Below are positions 7,535-14,773 of a stretch of 34,306 bases of DNA, one piece after another. Numbering within the stretch: position 1 is the stretch's first letter; every line of letters starts with the position of its first letter. The position numbers and the translations under genes were made by a program. Origin of the DNA: Thermoproteota archaeon (GTDB lineage: Archaea > Thermoproteota > Methanomethylicia > Methanomethylicales > Methanomethylicaceae). Location of the stretch: assembly GCA_030055575.1 (NCBI GenBank), contig JASFYL010000008.1:1-34306 (forward strand), in the 5' to 3' direction. The notes below the pieces were generated by a model. The model was not told where the DNA came from and ran no database searches. It saw only the letters and a program-made list of their open reading frames with translations.

Positions 7535-8334
7535 GGCTGACAGAGATCGCCACTAAGGATGTTCCAGTCCTGAACAAGAACCGCCCTCTGCTGGACGCGT
7601 TGGAAGTGATGGAGAAGGATGGGTTAGAGAGCATCTGCGTCTCTGACGACGGCAAGATCGTCGGTAGCATCTCTAACACCGACATACTGGCTAAGATAGG
7701 GACCCAGCGGCTCAGGGCTGTCTCCCCGGGTTCGCTCTACATATCTGGTTTTATGAGCGAGTTCCCTGTGACTCTGTCGGACGACACCCCAATCAGGCGC
7801 GCAGCGAAGTTTATGCTAGAGCTCGACGCCGGGCTTCTGCCGATGTTCTATGGCGAGACCTTCTTGGGCGTTGTCTACAGGATAAACATGGCTAGGGCAG
7901 TGCATGACAGGACCGAAGAGGTATCCCAATTGATGCGTAAGAAGTTCCCCTCGGTCAAGTCAAACGATCGCGCCATCCATGCAAGGAAGATGATCCTAGA
8001 GAGCAGGACCTCAGTTCTGCCTGTCCTTAACGAGGACGGTAGGTACCTTGGCGCAGTGACGAGAGGCAGCCTGCTCAAGGCGCTTATAGATTTCCATATG
8101 TATGTCCCGGAGAAGCACCAGAAGGCTAGGATCCGGCAGTTGCAGATATCGAATGTGATGAAGGCAGACTATCCGTCCATTGGCGGCGATGCTAGGCTGT
8201 GCGATGCCGCAAGAAAGATCTTGGAGGAGCGCGCCCTTGGCATAGTGGTCGTCGAGGGGATGAGCCCTATTGGCTTGCTGACAATCGACGAGATCCTGAA
8301 CTTCATAATCAGCACCTTCCCTGAGGAGCAGTGA
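7531..8334 (+). CDS. Four-CBS-domain protein, divergent paralogue
   Basis: The 267-aa product again has four CBS-like units (LTEIATKDVPVL, ISGFMSEFPVTL, VSQLMRKKFPSV, ISNVMKADYPSI). The repeats are more diverged than in the preceding gene; for example unit 2 ends GVVYRINMARA. Start ATG 7531 overlaps the upstream TGA (ATGA), indicating translational coupling, and the next gene starts 1 base after its stop. It probably forms part of one ligand-sensing assembly with the preceding CBS protein; that is inference from coupling. Confidence 0.88.
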   Translation: MRLTEIATKDVPVLNKNRPLLDALEVMEKDGLESICVSDDGKIVGSISNTDILAKIGTQRLRAVSPGSLYISGFMSEFPVTLSDDTPIRRAAKFMLELDAGLLPMFYGETFLGVVYRINMARAVHDRTEEVSQLMRKKFPSVKSNDRAIHARKMILESRTSVLPVLNEDGRYLGAVTRGSLLKALIDFHMYVPEKHQKARIRQLQISNVMKADYPSIGGDARLCDAARKILEERALGIVVVEGMSPIGLLTIDEILNFIISTFPEEQ

Positions 8335-8335
8335 G

Positions 8336-8767
8336 TTGCGTTTCCTCGCCGATGCCATGCTCGGAAAGCTTGCCAGGTGGCTCAGGATCATCGGGTACGA
8401 TACGGAGTACCTCCCCTCAGCAAGCGATGAAGAACTCATATCGATGGCCGAGAGCGAATCCAGGCTTCTGCTGACCAGAGACAGCGAACTCTTCAGGCGG
8501 GCCACGAGGAGGGGGGTCCCTTCCCTCCTACTCCGCTCGACCACAATTGAGGGCGAGCTCAGGGAGATCTCTGGCGCGGTCGCAGTCCGTCTATCGGGAG
8601 AGACGAGGTGTCCGCTCTGCAATGTTGTACTCGTCGAGGACGAAAAGAGCAGAGCACCTTCATCAGGAGGGTCTATCTGGGTTTGCCCAAGGTGCGGAAA
8701 GTTTTATTGGCACGGGACCCATTGGTTGAGGATAAGCGCGACGCTCAGGGACTCAGGGATAGCGTAG
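8336..8767 (+). CDS. Mut7-C (PIN-like) RNase-domain protein with zinc ribbon
   Basis: The 143-aa protein starts with the Mut7-C signature RFLADAMLGKLARWLRIIGY (Asp5 is the first acidic residue), followed by a second acidic block LLLTRDSELFRRA. A C-terminal zinc ribbon follows (CPLC at about 92-95, CPRCGKFYWHGTHW at about 119-132). This family belongs to the PIN-like nuclease superfamily and is predicted to cleave RNA; activity is not shown by sequence alone. TTG at 8336 is used because GAGGAGCAG precedes it and homologues begin (M)RFL. It is 1 base downstream of the CBS gene, so likely co-transcribed. Confidence 0.9.
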   Translation: MRFLADAMLGKLARWLRIIGYDTEYLPSASDEELISMAESESRLLLTRDSELFRRATRRGVPSLLLRSTTIEGELREISGAVAVRLSGETRCPLCNVVLVEDEKSRAPSSGGSIWVCPRCGKFYWHGTHWLRISATLRDSGIA

Positions 8768-8786
8768 GCGGCTAGAGGTGGCCTTA

Positions 8787-9401
8787 ATGTATACCATCAG
8801 AGAAGGAGAATTCCTCGTGAGACTAGCCAGGAGTGCAGTGGAGACTTACCTCTCCACCGGCACAAAAATCAGCCCTCCCGCGGCTCCCAGCCCACGTTTG
8901 CTAGATAAGTCTGGGGTATTCGTAACGCTGGAGAAGGTCTCCATAGGGGTTGAAGGTCGCTCGCTCAGGGGGTGCATCGGGTACCCTGAGCCCCTCCTCT
9001 CCCTTGTGGAAGCTACCGTCGATTCAGCACTCGGTGCCGCTTTCAACGACCCGCGCTTCCCTCCGGTTGAGCAAGGTGAATTGGGATCGATAGTCTTTGA
9101 GGTGAGTATACTGACCCCTCCTATTCGCGTCGAGACTAGTCACCCGAAGGAACTCCCAACCCTGATTAGGGTAGGGAGAGACGGACTCATCATCGAGAGC
9201 GGATTCTATAGGGGTCTCTTGCTCCCGCAGGTGCCAGTCGAGTATGGCTGGGACGAGGAGACATTCTTGGCGGAATGCTGCATGAAGGCTGGGCTCCCTC
9301 CTGACGCGTGGCTCTCAAGGAAGACTGCTGTCTATAGGTTCACTGCCGAGATATTCGCAGAAGCCACCCCCAGAGGCGAGGTTGTGCAGAAGCCTCTCTA
9401 G
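8787..9401 (+). CDS. AMMECR1-domain protein
   Basis: The 204-aa protein has the AMMECR1 hallmark LRGCIGYPEP near residue 60, preceded by GVFVTLEK and followed by AFNDPRFPPV, EVSILTPP, GRDGLIIESG and LLPQVPVEYGWDEETFL. The family is widespread in archaea and eukaryotes; its biochemical role is unresolved. In many archaea it neighbours a MEMO-like protein or a radical SAM enzyme, neither of which is visible here. ATG 8787 is preferred over GTG 8778 because GAGGTGG overlaps the GTG and lies at the right distance from the ATG. It follows the Mut7-C gene by 19 bases. Confidence 0.93.
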   Translation: MYTIREGEFLVRLARSAVETYLSTGTKISPPAAPSPRLLDKSGVFVTLEKVSIGVEGRSLRGCIGYPEPLLSLVEATVDSALGAAFNDPRFPPVEQGELGSIVFEVSILTPPIRVETSHPKELPTLIRVGRDGLIIESGFYRGLLLPQVPVEYGWDEETFLAECCMKAGLPPDAWLSRKTAVYRFTAEIFAEATPRGEVVQKPL

Positions 9402-9411
9402 AGTGTTTTTT

Positions 9412-10611
9412 ATGCGGGTCTACTTCGGTCCGTGCGGGATCGCGCTGGGGCATGCTGGTCGCTGCATCCCCATCGCAAAGGCCCTCAGGTCCTCGGGCAA
9501 TGGGGTCTTCTTCTCCACTTATGGTGAGGCAGTCGAGTTCGTAAGGAAGGCGTCGTTTCCCGTGGGAGAGGCGCCTCCGATCAAGGTGTTCGAAAAGGTG
9601 GACGGAGAATTCGACTTCCGTAGGACACTCTCGGCGGGACCAAAGAACCTCTACCAATTCGCACTTCAAATAGGCGCGGAGATCTCGCTTATCGAGCGCT
9701 TCAAGCCAGATGTTGTCGTTTCCGACAGTCGCCTCTCCACAGTTCTAGCAGCAAGGATGATTAGGATCCCCTCCGTCCTCCTGCTCCACCAGCTCAGGAT
9801 CATGATCCCGCACCGGAGACCGATAAAAAAGAGATACAAACTCAGGATAAAGTCTAATGTAGAGCGGCTAGGGCTCGAGATCCTCGGCAGCCTCTGGAAG
9901 AGGAGCAAGGTTATCATTGTTCCTGATCTCCCTCCTCCCTACACGATCGCAAAGGCGAATGTGGTCCCGTCTTACCAGTACCTCAAAAAAGTTAAGCTTG
10001 TGGGGCCAATCATTCCCAAACATCCCGAGGAACTCCCAGAGCAGGCAGAAATTAAGCGTGCACTCGGATTCGATGACAGGCCTCTGATATTCGCCGCCAT
10101 AAGCGGGACGAAGGCCGAGAAGTTGATGATTACGAAAACCATGGCAGAGATCTTTAGGGAGTTTCCTGACAGGTACAACATCGTCCTCTCCCGTGGGATA
10201 TCCGACTCGCCATGCCCTGAAATCAGGACTAACGGTGGCAGGCTGCGCATATACAATTGGGTCGATGACCGCTATGCGTACCTCAAAGCATGCGACCTCC
10301 TCGTCACCCGTGGCGGTCACAACACCGTGGGGGAGTCCATTTATTATGGCAAGCCCATGGTCGTCATACCTACGATTGCGCATTCGGAGCATCAAGGCAT
10401 CGCGGAGTCGGTCGAGAAGATGAAGATCGGGAAAAGGATACAGCAGTACGATCTGAACAGGGCTTCGCTCCTGGCTGCGGTTGAGGAGATCCTAGAATCC
10501 GGGGATTATTCCAAGAGGATTCTGGAGGCTCAGAGGTTCGCAAAGAACTACGATGCCATTGAGTCTATATGCAGAACCATACGTGTAGTCGCATCGGGAG
10601 GATCCCTGTAG
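9412..10611 (+). CDS. MurG-like (GT-B) glycosyltransferase
   Basis: The ~400-aa protein has two Rossmann-like halves. The N-terminal half begins RVYFGPCGIALGHAGRCIPI, where the Gly-rich loop with His is typical of UDP-sugar transferases of the MurG/GT28 type, and includes PDVVVSDSRLSTVLAA. The C-terminal donor-binding half contains LVTRGGHNTVGESIYYGKP and IPTIAHSEHQGIAE. It probably transfers a sugar from a nucleotide donor to a lipid or other acceptor on the cytoplasmic face; no membrane segment is evident. The acceptor is unknown. ATG 9412 is chosen because the fold begins there; GTG 9382/9403 are in frame and would overlap or abut the AMMECR1 gene. Confidence 0.85.
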   Translation: MRVYFGPCGIALGHAGRCIPIAKALRSSGNGVFFSTYGEAVEFVRKASFPVGEAPPIKVFEKVDGEFDFRRTLSAGPKNLYQFALQIGAEISLIERFKPDVVVSDSRLSTVLAARMIRIPSVLLLHQLRIMIPHRRPIKKRYKLRIKSNVERLGLEILGSLWKRSKVIIVPDLPPPYTIAKANVVPSYQYLKKVKLVGPIIPKHPEELPEQAEIKRALGFDDRPLIFAAISGTKAEKLMITKTMAEIFREFPDRYNIVLSRGISDSPCPEIRTNGGRLRIYNWVDDRYAYLKACDLLVTRGGHNTVGESIYYGKPMVVIPTIAHSEHQGIAESVEKMKIGKRIQQYDLNRASLLAAVEEILESGDYSKRILEAQRFAKNYDAIESICRTIRVVASGGSL

Positions 10612-10767
10612 ACGTCTTAGTCAGAGCACAAGGGGGGAGCCCTGCGGTTTTTGCATGGATCCCGTAAGATCGTGGCAGCCATGCCCAGGCAGTCATCGTT
10701 GCTATCAGGTCTATTTTTTGGGATAGCGCGTTAAAAATGGGTGCGGAGGGCAAGTCGTTGGAGAAAG
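10612..10767. other. Intergenic between convergent genes; T-tract near 10712
   Basis: This 156-base gap lies between the glycosyltransferase stop and the end of the minus-strand RAM gene. TCTATTTTTTGGG at about 10710-10722 is a plausible T-tract terminator for the plus-strand gene. A TTAAAAATGG stretch at about 10731-10740 opens only a 17-codon ORF. No gene is supported. Confidence 0.35.
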
Positions 10768-10998
10768 TCACTGGCTTGAGATCAGGGTGACGCTCCTCAG
10801 GAGCTCCTCTATCCTCCTTATCTCCTCCACCTTCCTGCTCAACTCCTTGACGTCGTCTGTCTGGATCTTGACTATCACGTCATATTCTCCAAAGACGACA
10901 GTGCCCTCAACGACACCTTTTATCTTGAGGCACTTCTCTAGCACTTCCCTCTCTTTGCCGATCTTGCTAACTCCCAAAACATAGGCGGTGAAAACCAA
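10768..10998 (-). CDS. Stand-alone RAM (Lrp/AsnC ligand-binding) domain protein
   Basis: The 76-aa protein is a single RAM/AsnC_trans_reg domain (FTAYVLGVSKIGKEREVLEKC, VVEGTVVFGEYDVIVKIQTDD, EEIRRIEELLRSVTLIS) with no DNA-binding helix-turn-helix. Such proteins form dimers and higher rings that bind amino acids at dimer interfaces, and can associate with full Lrp proteins. The GEYD motif following the central strand is typical. Start TTG 10998 is supported by GGAGG at minus-strand positions about 11007-11011. A TATA-like TTTAAA lies at about 11038-11043 in the divergent spacer. Its target is unknown. Confidence 0.9.
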   Translation of the reverse strand: MVFTAYVLGVSKIGKEREVLEKCLKIKGVVEGTVVFGEYDVIVKIQTDDVKELSRKVEEIRRIEELLRSVTLISSQ

Positions 10999-11110
10999 GG
11001 CAATTCCTCCATAGTCGGACTCAGTTGCTATTAACCCTTTAAAAAGGTTAGGTAATAATTACGCAGTTCTATCACTAACATTTATCAGAGGATTCCTTTA
11101 CCTCAGTGCT

Positions 11111-12316
11111 ATGGGCTTGCTTCCTGTACTCCTCGCTATCCTGATCGCCAACGGAAGCGGAGTTGCATACAGCTACAACCTGACAGTAAGGCTAGAGAAC
11201 GGAGCATCCCCCCTCAGCTTAGATGATGCCTACAGCCCTTTCTCGCTCCTACTGAACCAGAATGTATTCAAGAATGTCTCTGGACAATCGGTCAGTATTG
11301 AGTCGGTCAGACTCAACGGGTTTGAAGTCCCGTGGAGTCTCGAATATGACAGTGATGGGAACCCTCTTGTCACCATCAACTCTTCAGGCGGGTTAGCCCC
11401 GATGCAAGAGGCGACAGTCGAGCTCCTCTTCGCGATCGAGATAGAAAGGGATGCGCCTGAGATCAATGTGGATAATATAGGGCGCATCTCAGACATACCC
11501 ACCGAGTTGAAGGAGGCATATCCACTCACTGGGATCTGGGATCTCTCGAAGCTTGGTGATCCTGAGGCTCTCATCCAGGTAGCTGATTCGATTAGGGGAG
11601 AGGAGGAGAACGTCATCCTGATAATCAAGCATCTCTTGGAGTGGTTCGAGGCGAACATGGTCTACGCTTCAAACAACACCTCTCCTCAGACTGTCTGGGA
11701 GACCTTTATCCAAAGGCGCGGCGACTGCGACGACCAGTCGAACCTCTTTGTGCTCTTCTGCCGGCTTTACGGGATACCTGCCTATGCTGCCATAGGACCA
11801 ATTTATCTCCCAGGGCAGGTCGAGGACGAAGCTGATCAGAACATGCGGTTCAAGACCGAGAACGTCGGTTGGCACGGGTGGGCGATGGTTTACCTCCCGC
11901 TCCGAGGGGGTGGCGGGACGTGGATCCCTGTGGACCTAACTTATTTCAGAGGTGCATATGCAGAGGGAGGTCACATCAAGAGCAAGGACTACCTCCAGCA
12001 TATCACCGGCGCAGCCCTCTATTACAGGGATACCGTCGTCTTCATCGAATACATCAATTATGACCACATCTCGGAATACGCGAGTATACGGGATGTCTTG
12101 GTGAGCTCGGACTGCGTTTGGATCGAGTTCCACCAAATGCTCCCCATCTCACAGCCTTCCTTGTTCTCTTCGGCTCTGTACCTAGCATTGGCGATCGTGG
12201 CGGTTGCGTCTATCCTACTCATCGCGCACTCTATACTCCGGCGGAGAAATCGTGGGGGATTGCCTTTCGAGGGCGAAGGGCAGAAAGCCTTTTGTTTGGT
12301 TTCGTCTAAACTTTAG
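11111..12316 (+). CDS. Membrane-anchored transglutaminase-like (cysteine protease fold) protein
   Basis: The 401-aa protein has an N-terminal signal sequence (GLLPVLLAILIANGSGVAYS), an extracellular beta-rich region to about residue 150, and a transglutaminase-core domain at about 170-310. The catalytic triad is visible: Cys in RRGDCDDQSNL, His in VGWHGWAMVYLP and Asp in WIPVDLTYF. A C-terminal hydrophobic helix (LALAIVAVASILLIAHSIL) followed by RRRNRGG anchors it with the domain outside. Family members are proteases or crosslinking enzymes; the substrate here is unknown. ATTTATC at about 11081-11087 could place transcription start at the ATG (leaderless). The next gene starts 2 bases after its stop. 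Confidence 0.88.
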   Translation: MGLLPVLLAILIANGSGVAYSYNLTVRLENGASPLSLDDAYSPFSLLLNQNVFKNVSGQSVSIESVRLNGFEVPWSLEYDSDGNPLVTINSSGGLAPMQEATVELLFAIEIERDAPEINVDNIGRISDIPTELKEAYPLTGIWDLSKLGDPEALIQVADSIRGEEENVILIIKHLLEWFEANMVYASNNTSPQTVWETFIQRRGDCDDQSNLFVLFCRLYGIPAYAAIGPIYLPGQVEDEADQNMRFKTENVGWHGWAMVYLPLRGGGGTWIPVDLTYFRGAYAEGGHIKSKDYLQHITGAALYYRDTVVFIEYINYDHISEYASIRDVLVSSDCVWIEFHQMLPISQPSLFSSALYLALAIVAVASILLIAHSILRRRNRGGLPFEGEGQKAFCLVSSKL

Positions 12317-12318
12317 AC

Positions 12319-12849
12319 ATGGAATTAGACAGCAATGATCTCTCCGAGTTCTACCATCGGTTGCTCTCTCCGCGAGTGGCTGCCTTGGTCGTTACCCTCA
12401 AAGAGGATATGCGACCAAATGTTATGGTCGCGGCGTGGCACACTCCTGTGTCAGTCAGACCCCCCATTGTGGGAGTTTGCATAGCTCCGTCGAGGTTAAC
12501 GCACCTCCTGATCCACAGGAACAGGGAGTTCACGCTTAACATCCCGGATCTATCAATGAAGGATAAAGTCGAAGCTGCGGGATCTAGCTCGGGCAGGGAT
12601 TTTGACAAGTCCACACTCTTCAAATTCGCACCCTCGGTCAAGATCAGGACTCCCGTGATTGAAGGAGCTATCGGGGTCGTGGAATGCGAGCTCGGCCGGA
12701 CAATCGATGTAGGAGATCATTCAGTTATCTTCGGGAATGTAGTCTCCTGCAGGGCAAAGGGCTTCTGGGAGGTGTGGCGGTCGGAATCTCCCCTCCTCCA
12801 CCTCGGCTCTAACTTCTACACAGTCATGAAGGAAGTTCCCCTCAGGTAG
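12319..12849 (+). CDS. Flavin reductase-like FMN-binding protein (flavoredoxin type)
   Basis: The 176-aa protein shows the flavin-reductase-like split-barrel pattern: LLSPRVAALVVTL, NVMVAAWHTPVSVRPPIVGVCI, REFTLNIPD, GRDFDKSTLF and a final HLGSNFYT. Related proteins bind FMN and pass electrons from NAD(P)H or act as flavoredoxins; the physiological partner is not evident. It starts 2 bases after the transglutaminase-like gene, so the two are probably co-transcribed, although their functions show no obvious link. Confidence 0.9.
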   Translation: MELDSNDLSEFYHRLLSPRVAALVVTLKEDMRPNVMVAAWHTPVSVRPPIVGVCIAPSRLTHLLIHRNREFTLNIPDLSMKDKVEAAGSSSGRDFDKSTLFKFAPSVKIRTPVIEGAIGVVECELGRTIDVGDHSVIFGNVVSCRAKGFWEVWRSESPLLHLGSNFYTVMKEVPLR

Positions 12850-12960
12850 GTTTCGTTGTTCAACAATTGCCTCAACGCCCGATCTTAGATCGAACTCCTC
12901 CGCCCCCATGGGGCCCCTTCCGCGCCGCTACGGGTCCCCATCCTGCCTGGCTTCGTTCTT
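12850..12960. repeat. Intergenic with three short perfect palindromes
   Basis: Three symmetric elements lie within 60 bases after the flavin-reductase stop: TTGTTCAACAA (12856-12866), CGATCTTAGATCG (12880-12892) and CCCCATGGGG (12904-12913). The first two may form hairpins at the mRNA end; none has a T-tract. They could also be sites for DNA-binding proteins upstream of the next gene. Confidence 0.35.
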
Positions 12961-13719
12961 GTGCCCTCGCGTCTTCCAGACGAAACTATAACTATAATTA
13001 CTGGAGAGGCAGATCCTCTAGTAACCTTTCGGGAATGGTTTGGTGAACTGCTCTTGTCGGAGAGGGACACTATAGAACTGGCAGAACTCAAAAAGTCCTT
13101 GGAGGAAAAAATCTCAAAGCTGGAGAAAGAGCTAGCACTCTGCAAACTCAACATCAAGCTGATTGACGAAGCCCTTGCGAAGGTCAGTTTCAAGCCCGCA
13201 AGCAAGCTCATCGAGACGCGGGCAATGGAGGAGTTAAAACTTCCACAGGAGGTCCCTGCGCCGCAGGAGGCATCGGCGCAGCAACCCCAGCCTGCACCCG
13301 CAGTCCCACAACGGGAAGTCGCCCCCCCTCCGCCAGCGGGCGATTCCGCCTCCGAGGCGGTGGGGGAGCGACCATTCTTCATCAGATCCAAAACGGGAGA
13401 GGAGCTGGGGACCATATTTGTAAGTCGTTCGTTGGTGAGGATAGTTCCGAGGGCGGATCTACACCTAAATGTAAGGACCCCGCCTTTCCAGACATTCTTT
13501 GTGGATAGAGTACTCGGTGAGATGCGAAGGAAGGACGAGATGGCGGCAGATGCGGGGTCGAAAGACCCGATGTCTATTATTGAGCACAAGATCGTCCTCG
13601 ACGGCGAGACTATAAAAGAGATACGAATTGAAAATCTGGACGACGAGTCCCGCCTCAGGGAGATCAAGAGTTCGATAAGGTGGACGTTCGAGAGGATGCT
13701 CGAGAAGGCTAAAGGCTGA
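12961..13719 (+). CDS. Unknown coiled-coil protein with Pro/Ala/Gln-rich linker and C-terminal domain
   Basis: I do not recognise this 252-aa protein. A coiled coil covers about residues 35-75 (ELAELKKSLEEKISKLEKE). A low-complexity Pro/Ala/Gln linker lies at about 95-140 (PAPQEASAQQPQPAPAVPQ). A compact C-terminal domain of about 110 residues follows (PFFIRSKTGEELGTIFVS, LVRIVPRADLHLNVRTPPF, STIIEHKIVLDG-like strand, IRWTFERMLEKAKG). The domain's even hydrophobic pattern argues for a real gene; the 260-codon ORF on the other strand is a Ser-rich shadow. The start is uncertain: GTG 12961 has no ribosome site, and TATA-like ACTATAACTATAATTA at 12985-13000 would favour TTG 13054, which keeps the coiled coil. 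Confidence 0.7.
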   Translation: MPSRLPDETITIITGEADPLVTFREWFGELLLSERDTIELAELKKSLEEKISKLEKELALCKLNIKLIDEALAKVSFKPASKLIETRAMEELKLPQEVPAPQEASAQQPQPAPAVPQREVAPPPPAGDSASEAVGERPFFIRSKTGEELGTIFVSRSLVRIVPRADLHLNVRTPPFQTFFVDRVLGEMRRKDEMAADAGSKDPMSIIEHKIVLDGETIKEIRIENLDDESRLREIKSSIRWTFERMLEKAKG

Positions 13720-13974
13720 TCGGTTCTTCCTTATCCCTTGGTCGGCTGTCCGCAACCAGACCTTCTTCTTGTGGGTCCCTCCATTTAGCACATGAGTGTA
13801 TGTACAACTTATTTTCTTGTAGTGTATGGATGGATGGATGCTTATTCCGGAGCTTAGGGACTGGTTGGAACTGAAAGTGCGGGAAAACTGTAGATGGAAC
13901 TGACTGCAGAGGAGGCACTATTGGGGCAGGTGACTGCTTCATTCCTATTCTCGATCACTATGGCTAAATCTAAG
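13720..13974. other. Intergenic between convergent genes
   Basis: This 255-base gap holds pyrimidine-rich stretches after the coiled-coil gene (CTTATTTTCTTG near 13808-13819) and a short run of GGAT repeats (TATGGATGGATGGATGC near 13824-13840). A plus-strand ORF opening at 13894 runs into the antisense of the HAD gene and has no family features. Nothing else is supported. Confidence 0.35.
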
Positions 13975-14679
13975 TCAGGTGTCTTCTGGCTTACTTTCAT
14001 GGTCCGGTTCTTGCGGGAGGGTAGCCAGAATTTCGAGGATCTCCGGAAGGCTGTTTATCAGGTAGTCAGGCTCGAACGCCCTCAGCTCCTCCTCCGATCT
14101 GATCCCTGTGGTTATCCCTGCCACCTTAACTCCCAGCTCCTTGGAGGGCTTGATGTCCATTTCACTGTCCCCAACGACCAGGGCTTCCCCCGTGCCAATG
14201 TTGAGCAAGTCGAGCACCTTCTTTAGGTGGAGTGGACTGGGCTTCGGATTCTCGGTCTGGTCCCTAGATACCACGGCATCGAAGCAGCCTTCCAGACAAT
14301 GCCTCTCTAGAACAGTCTTGACTGCCTTGGAATTGTTGTAAGTGAATATGGCACATTTTATTCCACCCTCCTTCAATGCCTTTATCGTCTCCTTGACCCC
14401 TGGAAGGAGCGAGGCTGACCTGGCTGCCCTGATCTCGTGGTCTACAGCCATCGCCTCCCCCCTCCTGAGGATCCCTGTTACCTCGGGCCGGCTCATTCCC
14501 TTCCCCAAGAAGTGTGTCTCAACGGTTGCCTTGATCGTCGAGAAGGACTGAGAAGGCTTGAGCACACCAGAAGGGAAGCCCTGTGACTCGAAGTAGGCTA
14601 TCACATCCTCCTTGATCCTTAAGCTGTCTATGTTGAACTTGACCAACACTCCGTCTAGGTCGAAGATCACTGCCCTCAT
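13975..14679 (-). CDS. HAD-superfamily phosphatase (phosphoglycolate phosphatase-like)
   Basis: The ~234-aa protein has the four HAD motifs: I, AVIFDLDGVLV (nucleophile and acid/base Asp); II, CAIFTYNNS, with Thr at the motif II position; III, the Lys in ENPKPSPLHL; IV, ALVVGDSEMDIKPSKELG. A helical cap lies between motifs I and II (about residues 15-100). Members dephosphorylate small sugar-phosphates such as phosphoglycolate or beta-phosphoglucomutase substrates; the substrate cannot be read here. ATG 14679 places motif I at the N-terminus; TTG 14712 adds 11 residues with no ribosome site. It is transcribed away from the DNA ligase, with about 95 bases between the starts. Confidence 0.88.
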   Translation of the reverse strand: MRAVIFDLDGVLVKFNIDSLRIKEDVIAYFESQGFPSGVLKPSQSFSTIKATVETHFLGKGMSRPEVTGILRRGEAMAVDHEIRAARSASLLPGVKETIKALKEGGIKCAIFTYNNSKAVKTVLERHCLEGCFDAVVSRDQTENPKPSPLHLKKVLDLLNIGTGEALVVGDSEMDIKPSKELGVKVAGITTGIRSEEELRAFEPDYLINSLPEILEILATLPQEPDHESKPEDT

Positions 14680-14773
14680 CTCGAGGATCACGCCGTGCCG
14701 GATCAGTGGCAATTAACTAGATAAAGATTTGTGAGCATTACTTATTGATGGCATCCTTCCGGAGGATTTTCCT

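Noticed and set aside
12885-13667. 260-codon ORF on the minus strand
   Set aside because: It lies antisense to the coiled-coil protein gene, is a Ser-rich low-information translation and has no family motif; the plus-strand frame shows coiled-coil and domain patterning.
13824-13840. GGAT short tandem repeat as a CRISPR or phase-variation tract
   Set aside because: Only about three and a half units in a non-coding spacer; no spacer-repeat pattern and no coding frame affected. No CRISPR array was seen anywhere in the window.
13894-14226. Plus-strand ORF beginning in the 13720-13974 spacer
   Set aside because: Most of it is antisense to the HAD gene and its start has no ribosome site.
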